Under the pieces are notes generated by a model, which had not been told where the DNA came from, searched no databases, and saw nothing but the letters and a program-made list of their open reading frames with translations. DNA of 46,771 bases from Ideonella sp. (GTDB taxonomy: Bacteria > Pseudomonadota > Gammaproteobacteria > Burkholderiales > Burkholderiaceae_C). This document shows, one piece after another, positions 24,210 to 32,087 of this stretch. Position 1 is the first letter of the stretch. Each line of letters starts with the position of its first letter. The stretch is from assembly GCA_016721465.1 (NCBI GenBank), contig JADKIA010000019.1:1-46771 (forward strand), written 5' to 3'. Position numbers and translations under genes: made by a program.

Positions 24210-24686
24210 ATGCCGACCCTGACTCGATCCCCTTGCACCCGTCGCGCCTCGGATCAACCGAGAGCTGACGTGCAATCGATGCCCACCCACGGCCGCCGGG
24301 CCGGCGACAGGCGCCCGGCGCCGGGGGCACGCAACGCCGTGGACGAGGCCTATCTGCGTGCGCTGGCCATGGGGCAGAACATGCTGCTCACCTCCACCGC
24401 CTTGTTGATGGAACTCGAATGGGGTGGCCAAGGCGGAAGCTCTGCGTCGTCGAGCCCCGCGGGCCGCACGGCCGCTGCGCGCACGGGCAGCGGCAGCTCA
24501 TTCGGCGGCCAGGCAGCCAGCCCCGAAGCACCGGACCAGCTGGGTGACAGCCTGGCACATGCGGGTGCGGGTGCGGGTGCGCCCGATCTGTTCGTCGCGG
24601 AACTGCAGCTCGATCAGGCCGGCCAGCTGCAGGTGGTGCGGGCCGGCGCGTTTGCGCTCAGCGCCAGTCTGGCTCAGGTGGGGTAG
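24210..24686 (+). CDS. Hypothetical protein of the sigma regulon
   Basis: A 158-residue protein with ATG 24210 behind a perfect AAGGAG. There is no signal peptide or clear membrane helix. The N-terminal 40 residues are Arg/Pro-rich; a helical part follows (VDEAYLRALAMGQNMLLTSTALLMELEW), then a Gly/Ser/Ala-rich linker (GGQGGSSASSS... with repeats of GAGAGA) and a short C-terminal segment ending ASLAQVG. It is low in complexity and not recognised. It is the rightmost plus-strand target of the promoter family, and its end overlaps the convergent serine hydrolase gene by 13 bases. Confidence 0.6.
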   Translation: MPTLTRSPCTRRASDQPRADVQSMPTHGRRAGDRRPAPGARNAVDEAYLRALAMGQNMLLTSTALLMELEWGGQGGSSASSSPAGRTAAARTGSGSSFGGQAASPEAPDQLGDSLAHAGAGAGAPDLFVAELQLDQAGQLQVVRAGAFALSASLAQVG

Positions 24687-25885
24687 GCACAGTGCGCCCG
24701 GTGCGCCCGCCGCTTGAACTCGAACCAGCACGGGTGCCAGAACGCCATCAGCCGGTGCGTCATGAAGGCGCCGGCCAGGCCGGCCCGGGGTGCGATCCAC
24801 CAGTGCGTGCCGGCCAGGCCGCCCCATTGCAGCTCGCCCACGCTGTCCTCGCCGCCCAGCACGTGCGGCGCCAACGTCACGGCGCCGGCCAGGCCGAAGC
24901 CGAACCGAGGCTGACGCCCAATGTGCGCGGCCGGCCCGTCGCCTGGAAACTGCACGCACTGCGCCGGCGCGAGCTGGTTGCGCATCGCCTCGGCCAACGT
25001 GGCGTCCTTGAGCAGGCGCGGCCCACCGGGCAGCAGTGAGCGCAGCAGGGCCAGCATGTCGGGCAGCGAGGTGAACAGGCCTCCCGTGCCGGATTGGCGT
25101 GGGCGTGGCTCCAGCCAGGCGCCAGGGTACGGGCTGTGTTCCAGGCGCACGAGGCCCGGGCCCAAGGGGTCGGCCGCGTTGGCCGCGCCATACAGCGCAG
25201 AAAAGCGCGGCCGCTGATCGGCGCGCAGCACGAAGCCGGTGTCCACCATGCCCAGCGGACCCAGCACGCGCTGCTGCAGGAAGTCGCCGAACCGCTGGCC
25301 GCTGATCACTTCGCACAGGCGCGCCAGCACATCGGTGGCGGCCGAGTACTCCCAGCCTTCGCCCGGCTGGAACTGCAGCGGCAGGCCGCCCAGCACGTCC
25401 ATCAGCTCGGCCAGGGTGGTGTCCGGGCGGCGCACACCGGCCGCCACATAGGCCTCGTGCAGCAAGGCGCCGGGCGCGAACACGCCATGCGTGAAACCGG
25501 CGCTGTTGCTGAACAGCTGGCGGATGGTGACGGGCGATTGCGCCGGCACCACGTCGTCCAGGCGCGTGGCGCCGGGACGCAGCACCTTCAGACCACCCAG
25601 CGCCGGGATCCACTGGTGGATCGGGTCGTCCAGGCCGAAGTGGCCTTCTTCGTGCAGCAGCAGCGCGGCGCATGCGGTGACCAGCTTGGTGTTGGAGAAG
25701 GCGCGAAAGATCGTGTCCTCACGCAGCGGCACGCGCTGCTCGCGGTCGGCCCAGCCGACGCAATGCGTGTCGATCACTTCGCGGCCACGCAGCACGGCAT
25801 AGGACACGCCGGGCAGGATGTCGTCGTCGACAAGGCGCTGGCAGAACAAGGGCAGGTCGGTTGACGCAACGAAGGTGGTGTGCAT
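24674..25885 (-). CDS. Serine hydrolase, class C beta-lactamase / esterase family
   Basis: A 403-residue protein of the beta-lactamase-related serine hydrolase family (esterases, DD-peptidases, class C-like enzymes). The nucleophile motif SxxK is FSNTK (about residue 66), the Tyr motif is EYSAATDVLARL, and the third motif is replaced by the GTHWWIAP region common in the esterase branch. No signal peptide is visible, so a cytoplasmic esterase is more likely than an antibiotic-degrading enzyme. The start is uncertain: ATG 25885 was chosen, with a GTG at 25924 possible; neither has a good ribosome-binding site. It is separated from the next operon by a strong hairpin at 26061-26093. Confidence 0.85.
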   Translation of the reverse strand: MHTTFVASTDLPLFCQRLVDDDILPGVSYAVLRGREVIDTHCVGWADREQRVPLREDTIFRAFSNTKLVTACAALLLHEEGHFGLDDPIHQWIPALGGLKVLRPGATRLDDVVPAQSPVTIRQLFSNSAGFTHGVFAPGALLHEAYVAAGVRRPDTTLAELMDVLGGLPLQFQPGEGWEYSAATDVLARLCEVISGQRFGDFLQQRVLGPLGMVDTGFVLRADQRPRFSALYGAANAADPLGPGLVRLEHSPYPGAWLEPRPRQSGTGGLFTSLPDMLALLRSLLPGGPRLLKDATLAEAMRNQLAPAQCVQFPGDGPAAHIGRQPRFGFGLAGAVTLAPHVLGGEDSVGELQWGGLAGTHWWIAPRAGLAGAFMTHRLMAFWHPCWFEFKRRAHRAHCAYPT

Positions 25886-26060
25886 GGTGCAGACAGGCGC
25901 GATGGTCGTGGCCACATCTTGCACCAGCGCACACGGCTGCGCAGGTGAGCCTGCCCAAGGACAACGTGTTCAGCGAGGTGCCATGCTGCCCGCGCCCAGC
26001 ATCAGCGGCCATGCCACGAGCGGCCACGCCATCGCACTGACCGTCGATGTGGTGGGCTGA

Positions 26061-26093
26061 GACCGGGCCGCTTCGGCCCGCTTTGGCCCGGTC
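26061..26093. terminator. GC-rich hairpin, probable terminator of the 30530-26115 operon
   Basis: GACCGGGCC (26061-26069) pairs with GGCCCGGTC (26085-26093), and an inner alternative CGGGCCG-CTT-CGGCCCG also forms. It lies 22 bp after the last stop codon of the minus-strand operon. There is no long T-tract, so it may act with Rho or as an RNA-stabilising end. Confidence 0.55.
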
Positions 26094-26114
26094 GAGGCGG
26101 CAGCCCGCGCCGGT

Positions 26115-26642
26115 TCAATCGGCCGCGCCGGTGGCATCGACCGCATCGGTTGCCCGACGCCTGCCATGGGCCGGATGCCGCTTGGCGCCTCGCCGGTGCT
26201 GAGCCAGCATGAGGGCCATCCCCAAGCCGGCGGCGGCATGCGTCCAGCCCAGTGCCGGACGCACCGCCTCAGGCGCGAAGTAGTACAAGGCGTAGCCGGT
26301 GATTGCCAGCACCGCCATCAGGCCTGCCAGCACGAGCCCGCTGGCCCGTTGATGCGCCCAGCGGCGGCGCCAACTCAGGCGCCAGCCCTGCGGCAGGTGT
26401 GCTGCGGCGATCGTGCCCATTGAAAACAGGGCCAGCTCCGCTGCCGCGCCGTGCAGCCGCAGCAGCCAGGCTTCGAGCGGATGCGGCATCTCGCCCTGGC
26501 CGGCTCCGATCGTCCAGTGCAGCGCCAGCCACACCACGCCGCTCGCCAGCAAGGTGGTCCCGCTGCCGTACAACAGGCCGCGCTGCCAGGGTGCGATGGG
26601 ACGGGCGGCATGGTGCGCCAGGTGCTGGGCCAGGCGGTGCAC
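26115..26642 (-). CDS. Small membrane protein with about four helices, flavin-cluster associated
   Basis: A protein of about 175 residues with roughly four membrane helices and conserved-looking histidines in or near them (LALHWTIGAG, LRLHGAAAELALFSMG, WAHQRASG, LGWTHAAAGL), a layout like cytochrome b561/DUF4405-type membrane proteins that hold heme or pass electrons. Start uncertain: GTG 26642 is used here; the frame is open to an ATG at 26714 inside the apbE gene. It ends in a basic Arg/His-rich tail. It is the last gene of the peroxidase/FMN/ApbE operon, where a quinol- or heme-linked membrane electron donor would make sense (inference). Confidence 0.7.
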   Translation of the reverse strand: MHRLAQHLAHHAARPIAPWQRGLLYGSGTTLLASGVVWLALHWTIGAGQGEMPHPLEAWLLRLHGAAAELALFSMGTIAAAHLPQGWRLSWRRRWAHQRASGLVLAGLMAVLAITGYALYYFAPEAVRPALGWTHAAAGLGMALMLAQHRRGAKRHPAHGRRRATDAVDATGAAD

Positions 26643-26661
26643 GTGTCTGCGCCTTGGTGGA

Positions 26662-27444
26662 TCAACGCAGCCAGGCACTGGCGCCGCACTGCGCCAGCAG
26701 CCAGTGGCGGACATCGCCAGTGGCGGCCACCACCTTGGTCAGCGCATCGGCCCACAGGCACTGCGGTGCGGCCACGCTGACCTGGCAAGACCTCGGCATG
26801 GGCGATCCGGCCTGGGCCAGCCGGGCGCGGTGGCCGTGCCCGAAGGCACTGGTTGCGAAGGCGCCATCGTGCAGCCGAGCGAATGGGCGAACGCCACCCT
26901 GTGTCTCATCGCGCAACTGCAAAGGCACATCGATATCGCCAAAGACACGCAGGTCGCCCCCCGCGTTGACCCACCCGGCCCGCAGCCCGTGGCGACGCAA
27001 TGCCCGCACGGCCAGGTCGACGGCATGGCCCTTGCCGATGCCGCCGAGGTCCAGTCGCACCGCGTCACAGCGCTTCTCCAGTTCGCTGCCGGACAGGGCC
27101 CAACCATCGGTCGCCGAGCCGAGGCTGATGTCGAACAGGCCGTCGCTGGCATGGTGCAGCCACTGCACGGCCGCCAGCACGTCCCGCGTGACCGTGCGCA
27201 CGGTCAGGCATTGGCCGCGTCGCAGCGCATGGAAGCGGGACAGGTCGCTGTCCGGCTCGAATCGCGACAGGCAGGCCTGCGCGTCGCGAATGGCGGCAAA
27301 GGCAGCGGCCGTCGCGCAGGACAACGCCTGCCCCTTGCTCGCATCGGCCGTGCCGGCCGGTGCGTCGAGCGCGCCGATTTCCACCAACGTGCCCAGCAGC
27401 GGCTGTGCCCGGCGCAGCCAGCGGCCCGGTGCGGTGGCGATCAC
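26662..27444 (-). CDS. apbE: ApbE-family FAD:protein FMN transferase (first copy)
   Basis: ApbE enzymes attach FMN covalently to Thr/Ser of exported flavoproteins. The 260-residue protein starts with GTG 27444, whose GTGA overlaps the stop of the FMN-binding gene, so the two are translationally coupled. Family motifs: LGTLVEIG, LSRFEPDSDLSRFHAL, SDGLFDISLG, DLGGIGKGHAVDLAVRAL (FAD/Mg site), WVNAGGDLRVFG, ATSAFGHGH and CLWADALTKVV. It is on the short side and lacks a visible signal peptide or lipobox, so the true start or location is open. The obvious target is the adjacent FMN-binding protein, which has an SGAT motif. Confidence 0.88.
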   Translation of the reverse strand: MIATAPGRWLRRAQPLLGTLVEIGALDAPAGTADASKGQALSCATAAAFAAIRDAQACLSRFEPDSDLSRFHALRRGQCLTVRTVTRDVLAAVQWLHHASDGLFDISLGSATDGWALSGSELEKRCDAVRLDLGGIGKGHAVDLAVRALRRHGLRAGWVNAGGDLRVFGDIDVPLQLRDETQGGVRPFARLHDGAFATSAFGHGHRARLAQAGSPMPRSCQVSVAAPQCLWADALTKVVAATGDVRHWLLAQCGASAWLR

Positions 27445-27986
27445 GCCAGCAACCCGCTGCGTCGGGCCAGGGCCAACACAGCAACGATGCGGCGCACGCC
27501 GTCGGTGACGTGGTTGCAGCTCAACGTCGCCCCGCTGATGTTGGCGATGTCCTCGCCAACGCGCAGTACGGCGGCTGCACCCTTGCCGACGAACTGCTTG
27601 CGCCATGCGGGCAGCCGCACTTCGAAGCCGTGGCTTTCGCGGTACGACAGGATCTCGACCTGCCGCACCGCGCCGTCCAGGCCGATGGCCACCGCATAGC
27701 TGATCAGCTCGACCTTGCCGAGCACCTCGTCGGTGACGACGAAACCGAGCGCCATGCCTGCACGCCGCGCGACGCTCACCTTCCAGCGTGCCGAACGGGC
27801 GCGAATGCCTTGCGCGTCGAGCTGCTGCAGTTGGCCGGCGTCCAAGGCGAGCGTTCGAACCTCAAAGGCATCGGCGTCGGGAAACATCAGCCTGGCGGCC
27901 TGCTCGGCGCTCAGGTAGTCGACGGCAAACGCCGCCGTCGGCACCAAGGCCAATGCCGCGAGGGGCGCGAGCAGGGCCAGGCGCAT
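27441..27986 (-). CDS. Periplasmic FMN-binding domain protein (RnfG/NqrC-like)
   Basis: A 181-residue exported protein (signal peptide MRLALLAPLAALALVPTAAFA) with an FMN-binding domain. The acceptor motif is SGAT (residues 151-154, in EDIANISGATLSCNHVTDGV), where ApbE would link FMN to Thr154. The middle part GMALGFVVTDEVLGKVELISYAVAIGLDG...VEILSYRESHGFEV is typical of this fold. Start ATG 27986 shares its A with the TGA of the upstream barrel gene. It would work as a periplasmic one-electron carrier between a membrane donor and the peroxidase-like heme protein of the same operon (inference). Confidence 0.88.
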   Translation of the reverse strand: MRLALLAPLAALALVPTAAFAVDYLSAEQAARLMFPDADAFEVRTLALDAGQLQQLDAQGIRARSARWKVSVARRAGMALGFVVTDEVLGKVELISYAVAIGLDGAVRQVEILSYRESHGFEVRLPAWRKQFVGKGAAAVLRVGEDIANISGATLSCNHVTDGVRRIVAVLALARRSGLLA

Positions 27987-29281
27987 CAGAAGCTCCAGCC
28001 CAGGCCCAGGTTGACGCGGTTCAGATCGGCGTTTTCGCGGAAGCGCTGCAGGTCGGCCTTGAGCACGATGCCCTGCGCCACTTGTAGGTTGGCGCCCAGG
28101 GTGATCACGCGCTCGCTGCGCGCGGCCTCTGGTGTCAGGCCCTGGCCCAGCTCGGCGTAGCTCCGTGCGGTGTTGAATCGCTCCCAGCGCACGAACGGCG
28201 ACAGCGCAAAGTCCTGGTGCGACCAGAGCCTGTATGCGGCCTGCGCGTAGAAACCGTCGAAGCTCCCGGGGATCAAGCTCGGGTTGCCCACCAGCGGCGT
28301 GTTGAGTCGGGCCGTGTTGCCGATGCTGCCGCGGGCATAGAGCGTGGACAGGTCCCAGCGACCCGGAGTCCAGCGCGCATGCAGGTCCCACAACGTGGTC
28401 CGTGAGGTGACGGGGCTCTGGCCCTGGGTCGCGCGGCCCGTGAACAGCGAGCCGCCGAGCAGCAGACCAGGCAGGCCGCGCCAGTTCAGCGCACCGAACA
28501 CGGCCAGGTCGTGGCTGCGCGCCAACGCCAGCTCCTGGTGTATCGATCCCAGCGGCGAGGCCTTGCCTTCGGCCGATGCAGCGTCCCACTTGTTCAGGTC
28601 GAAGCCGGTGGACAGGCCGCCCTGCACCGTCAGGCCGTTGTCGAAGCTGCCGACCAGTTGCACGCCACCCTCGCGCCACGTGGTGGGAATGATCGCGGTC
28701 TCGACGAAGTTGCGCTCCACGCCGCAGTACGCGGTGGGCTCGTGGTTCTCGTTGAGCAGGCCCACCGGCATCAGGAACAGGCCGGCGCGCAAGCCCAGCT
28801 TGGGCGTGATCTGCCGCTCCACATAGGCCTGCTCGACCGCGACCTCGCCCGGGTCGCCGGCCGAGCTCACTGCGTGTTCGAGCTCCAGTTCGGCGACCAC
28901 CTTGGTCTTCTCGTCGATGCGGTGCTGGTAGCCCAGCACGAAGCGGCGCACGTCGGCCTGCGCCTCTTGCTTCGCGCGCGTGGGCCGGTTGAGGTTGATC
29001 TCGCCATAGCCCGTCAACACCGTGGCCGGGGCGGCACTGGCCGACGTGCTCACGGGTTCGACCGGGGCCGCAGCCACCGGGGCATTGGCCGGCGCCACAC
29101 GCTGCTGTTGCAGCTGTGACAGCTGCGCCTTCACGGCACCGAGCTCGGTGGCCAGTTGATCGAGCCTGCGGGCCAGTTCGACTTCGGTGGCGGACTGGGC
29201 TGCTGTGCTGCCCGCCGCCACCAGCAAAGTGGCGGCGACGAGGGTGCGGGCCAGCCTGGCCTGTGCTTGGGTGGCGTTCAC
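27986..29281 (-). CDS. Outer-membrane beta-barrel protein (porin-like)
   Basis: A 431-residue exported protein. GTG 29281 follows GGAG; the signal peptide (TLVAATLLVAAGSTAAQS) precedes a short coiled-coil (VELARRLDQLATELGAVKAQLSQLQQQ) and an Ala/Pro linker, then a barrel of alternating strands ending in the aromatic terminus ...NLGLGWSF required for outer-membrane insertion. Segments such as GYQHRIDEKTKVVAELELEHA and AYVERQITPKLGLRAGLFLMPVGLLNENHEP are like phosphate-porin/OprO-type barrels found with c-type cytochromes. It sits between the peroxidase and FMN-binding genes, 43 bp and 1 bp away, so it may import a substrate or metal for that system. Confidence 0.88.
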   Translation of the reverse strand: MNATQAQARLARTLVAATLLVAAGSTAAQSATEVELARRLDQLATELGAVKAQLSQLQQQRVAPANAPVAAAPVEPVSTSASAAPATVLTGYGEINLNRPTRAKQEAQADVRRFVLGYQHRIDEKTKVVAELELEHAVSSAGDPGEVAVEQAYVERQITPKLGLRAGLFLMPVGLLNENHEPTAYCGVERNFVETAIIPTTWREGGVQLVGSFDNGLTVQGGLSTGFDLNKWDAASAEGKASPLGSIHQELALARSHDLAVFGALNWRGLPGLLLGGSLFTGRATQGQSPVTSRTTLWDLHARWTPGRWDLSTLYARGSIGNTARLNTPLVGNPSLIPGSFDGFYAQAAYRLWSHQDFALSPFVRWERFNTARSYAELGQGLTPEAARSERVITLGANLQVAQGIVLKADLQRFRENADLNRVNLGLGWSF

Positions 29282-29324
29282 GGCTTCTCCGGAGTGGGGG
29301 TGTTGGGTGGGGTGAACGCGCGGT

Positions 29325-30530
29325 TCAAGGGCGGTAGCCATCGCTCAGCGTCTTCAGGAAGGCGATCAGGTCGTCGATCTCGGCCTCGTTCAACGCCGGC
29401 GCATCCCCTGGCCTGCGGTTGTAGGGCGCCTCGGTGGTGTTGACGTTGTCCCGGTACTTCAGCGGCAGGTCGTCGAACTTGTGCACCGTGCCGTCGGCAT
29501 TGCGCGGGTACCACTTCTCGGGCTGGGTGTCGCGCTGCACGTAGAAGCTGAGCGCGTCCTTCAGCGTGCTGAAGCGGCCGTTGTGGAAAAACGTCCGGCG
29601 CTTCGCCACGTTGCGCAGCGAAGGCACCTTGAAGGCGCCGCACAGGTCGGTGCGCGCGGCGAGCTCGGGTCGTTCGCACAGGCCCAGGTCGAAGTAGCCC
29701 GGGTCGGCGTTGGCGGCGATCGCCAGGTTGCGCGGCACTCCGAGGTTGTCGTAGCTGAAGTCGGTGAACAACGGCAGTCGGCCATCGGCCGCCTTGGCCG
29801 ACGGGTGGCAGGCCGCGCAGTTGCCCTTGGCCGGGCTGTTGAACAGCGCCAGGCCACGCAGCTCGGGCTCGGCCAGGCTCACCTTGCCCCGCAGGAACTC
29901 GTCGTACTTGCTGGAAAACGGCCGGAAGGACACGTCTTCGCGCTGGTATTGCTGCAGCGCCAGCGTCATGCGGTCAAACGCGTCGTCGGGGCGGCTGAAG
30001 ATGTCGGCACCGAAGGCCGCCTTGAACTCCGCGGCATAGCGGGCCTGCGCCAGCTTGCCGATGACCTCGGCCTTGCTGGCATTGGCCATCTCGATGGCGC
30101 CGAGAAAGGGCTGACCGGCCTGGTCCTTCAATGACACCGCACGGCCGTCCCAGAAGAAACCGCCCGTGGGCGTGCCATCGGCAGCGAAGTGGAACGGCGT
30201 GTTGAACGACAGGTAGTCGATCGACGGCGAGCTGCGTCGGCCCTGCAGATCGGACAAGGCACCGCCCAGTTGCACCGGCAAATCGTTGCTCGGCGAGTGG
30301 GCGCTGTCGGGGCTGTGGCAGCTGGCGCACGACTGGCGTCCCGACGCCGACAACGAGGTGTCGGCGAAGATCTTCAAGCCCAAGGCGGCTTGCAGGGACA
30401 ACGGGGCCTGGGGCGGATCGTCGGCGCCCGATACGGCCCCGCCGCCATTGCTGCCACCACCTCCACAAGCAACCAGGCAGGCGGTGGTGGCGGCCCACAA
30501 CCCTTTGCTCGACAACGACAGGACCCTCAC
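29325..30530 (-). CDS. Di-heme cytochrome c peroxidase / MauG-family lipoprotein
   Basis: A 401-residue protein with lipobox LVAC (Cys22) and two heme c motifs, CASCH (69-73) and CAACH (near 236). Other CCP/MauG features are AIEMANAS, the conserved region around GLALFNSPAKGNCAACH, FKVPSLRNVAKRRTFFHNGRFSTLKDALSFYV, and the C-terminal LNEAEIDDLIAFLKTL. The start is GTG 30530 after GAGAAGG. These proteins reduce peroxide or oxidise a partner with two hemes in the periplasm; branches of the family are found in iron/copper acquisition operons. It heads the five-gene operon and is preceded by a sigma-70-like promoter with a Fur-like palindrome. Whether it is a true peroxidase is not shown. Confidence 0.9.
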   Translation of the reverse strand: MRVLSLSSKGLWAATTACLVACGGGGSNGGGAVSGADDPPQAPLSLQAALGLKIFADTSLSASGRQSCASCHSPDSAHSPSNDLPVQLGGALSDLQGRRSSPSIDYLSFNTPFHFAADGTPTGGFFWDGRAVSLKDQAGQPFLGAIEMANASKAEVIGKLAQARYAAEFKAAFGADIFSRPDDAFDRMTLALQQYQREDVSFRPFSSKYDEFLRGKVSLAEPELRGLALFNSPAKGNCAACHPSAKAADGRLPLFTDFSYDNLGVPRNLAIAANADPGYFDLGLCERPELAARTDLCGAFKVPSLRNVAKRRTFFHNGRFSTLKDALSFYVQRDTQPEKWYPRNADGTVHKFDDLPLKYRDNVNTTEAPYNRRPGDAPALNEAEIDDLIAFLKTLSDGYRP

Positions 30531-30582
30531 CGACCTTCTCCCTCAGCCTTCGATCCCAGGAGAAAACCTCCATTGAATGCGA

Positions 30583-30620
30583 ATGATTCGTAATCATATC
30601 TAGATCGAGAGAGAAATCAA
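30583..30620 (-). promoter_or_regulatory. Sigma-70-like promoter with Fur-like operator over the -10
   Basis: On the minus strand TTGATT (30620-30615), 16 bases, TATGAT (30598-30593). The 15-bp palindrome ATGATTCGTAATCAT (30583-30597) covers the -10; with its flank (AATGCGAATGATT...) it resembles betaproteobacterial Fur boxes. A repressor bound here would block the peroxidase operon when iron is plentiful. Fur identity is inferred. Confidence 0.6.
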
Positions 30621-30713
30621 GTGGCCCGCCGTGCGGGGCCTGCTTCGGCGTCGATGTCGGGGAAGGCTGACCGCCCTGGCCTCACGGAGGGCGCTGCGAG
30701 GCCGGCCAGGCGC

Positions 30714-32087
30714 TCACTGAATGCGGTACTTCTTCAGCTTGTACCAAAGCGTGCGTTCGCTGATCTGCAGCAGCGCGGCGGCGCGCGGCTTGCTGCCATC
30801 CACCTGCTTGAGCGCGGCCTCGATGACGCGGGTCTCCAGCGCCTCGACCTGCTCGTTGAGCGGGCCCACCGTGACCGCGGCGGTGTCGGCCGGCGCGGCG
30901 CCGGCAACGCCGACCGGGGCAGGCTCCGGCTGCAGTTGGAAATGCTGCGGCGCCAACGGTCCGCCGCCACTGAGGATGAGTGCGCGCTCGATCACGTTCT
31001 CCAGCTCGCGCACGTTGCCGGGCCAGTGATAGCCCTGCAGCAGCGCGGCCACGGCCGGGTCGAGGGCGCCTGGCCCGCCGGCGCGGCGGTGGCCATGCTT
31101 GTCCACGAAGTGAGCGACCAGGCCGGCAATGTCGTCCTTGCGCTCGCGCAGCGGCGGCAGGTCGATGGAGAAGACGTTGACGCGGTAGTACAGGTCCTCG
31201 CGCAGCTTGCCCTGCGCGATGGCCTCGCGCGGCTCGACGTTGGTGGCGGCGACGATGCGGATGTCCAGCGGAATGCGGCGGTTGCTGCCCAGGCGCTCCA
31301 CGGTGTTGTCCTGCAGCACGCGCAGCAGCTTGGCCTGCAGCGCGATGGGCATCTCGGTGAGCTCGTCGAGGAACAGCGTGCCCTCGTTGGCCAGCTCGAA
31401 CTTGCCGATGCGGTCCTTCACCGCACCGGTGAAGGCGCCCTTCTCGAAGCCGAACAGCTCGCTCTCGAGCATCTCGGCCGGGATGGCGGCACAGTTCACC
31501 GGCACGAACAGGCGGTCGTGCCGCGGCGAGGCGTTGTGCACGGCGCGCGCGATCAGCTCCTTGCCGGTGCCGGTCTCGCCACAGATCATCACCGCGGCCT
31601 TGGTCGGCCCCACCTTGCGGATCAGCTCATACACCGCCTGCATGGGGCCGCTGGTGCCCACCAGGTCGCCCCAGCCACGCTCGAGCTCCTGGCGCAGGAA
31701 CTGGTTGTGGCGCGAGACGGCGGCGCCCTTGAGCACGCGCTCGATGGCGAGTTCGAGCGTTTCCAGATCGAAGGGGCGCAGCAGGTAGTCGCTGGCGCCG
31801 TGCTTCATGGCCTGCACCGCGGTCTCGATGGTGCCGTGCGCGGTGATCACGATCACCGGCAGGTCGAAGTCGAATTGGCGCAGGTGCTGCAGCAGCTCGA
31901 TGCCGTCCATCTCGGGCATGCGCAGGTCGGTGATCACCAGATCGACGCCACCGGCGGCCACGATGTCGGCCGCCTCGCGCCCGTTGCTGGCCACGGCCAC
32001 CTGGTGGCCCATCTTCTGCAGCGCGATCTCGAGCACGCGGCGCATCTTGGGCTCGTCGTCGGCGACGAGCACGTACTTTTGAGTCAT
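30714..32087 (-). CDS. NtrC-family sigma-54-dependent response regulator
   Basis: A 457-residue regulator with three domains. The receiver (1-115) has D10/D11 and the phosphoacceptor D54 (VITDLRMPEMDG); the usual KPF lysine is Arg (LLRPF). The AAA+ domain has Walker A GETGTGKE (170-177), the sigma-54 contact loop GAFTGA (217-222) intact, and LREDLYYRVNVF. The C-terminal Fis-type helix-turn-helix reads RAAALLQISERTLWYKLKKYRIQ. It therefore activates sigma-54 promoters on phosphorylation by the adjacent kinase, whose gene overlaps it by four bases (ATGA). Two good sigma-54 promoter matches lie close by, at 34009 and 35875, so those operons are its likely targets. Confidence 0.93.
   Translation of the reverse strand: MTQKYVLVADDEPKMRRVLEIALQKMGHQVAVASNGREAADIVAAGGVDLVITDLRMPEMDGIELLQHLRQFDFDLPVIVITAHGTIETAVQAMKHGASDYLLRPFDLETLELAIERVLKGAAVSRHNQFLRQELERGWGDLVGTSGPMQAVYELIRKVGPTKAAVMICGETGTGKELIARAVHNASPRHDRLFVPVNCAAIPAEMLESELFGFEKGAFTGAVKDRIGKFELANEGTLFLDELTEMPIALQAKLLRVLQDNTVERLGSNRRIPLDIRIVAATNVEPREAIAQGKLREDLYYRVNVFSIDLPPLRERKDDIAGLVAHFVDKHGHRRAGGPGALDPAVAALLQGYHWPGNVRELENVIERALILSGGGPLAPQHFQLQPEPAPVGVAGAAPADTAAVTVGPLNEQVEALETRVIEAALKQVDGSKPRAAALLQISERTLWYKLKKYRIQ

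Noticed and set aside
25930..25963. Twelfth ECF-type site upstream of the serine hydrolase (minus-strand TGTCCTT)
   Set aside because: No CGTC lies 16 bases downstream, and the hydrolase shows no other link with the island.
25930..26060. Plus-strand coding remnant before the terminator (ISGHATSGHAIALTVDVVG, then stop)
   Set aside because: Codon use looks gene-like but no homologous family was recognised and no intact start fits; it may be chance or a decayed 3' end.
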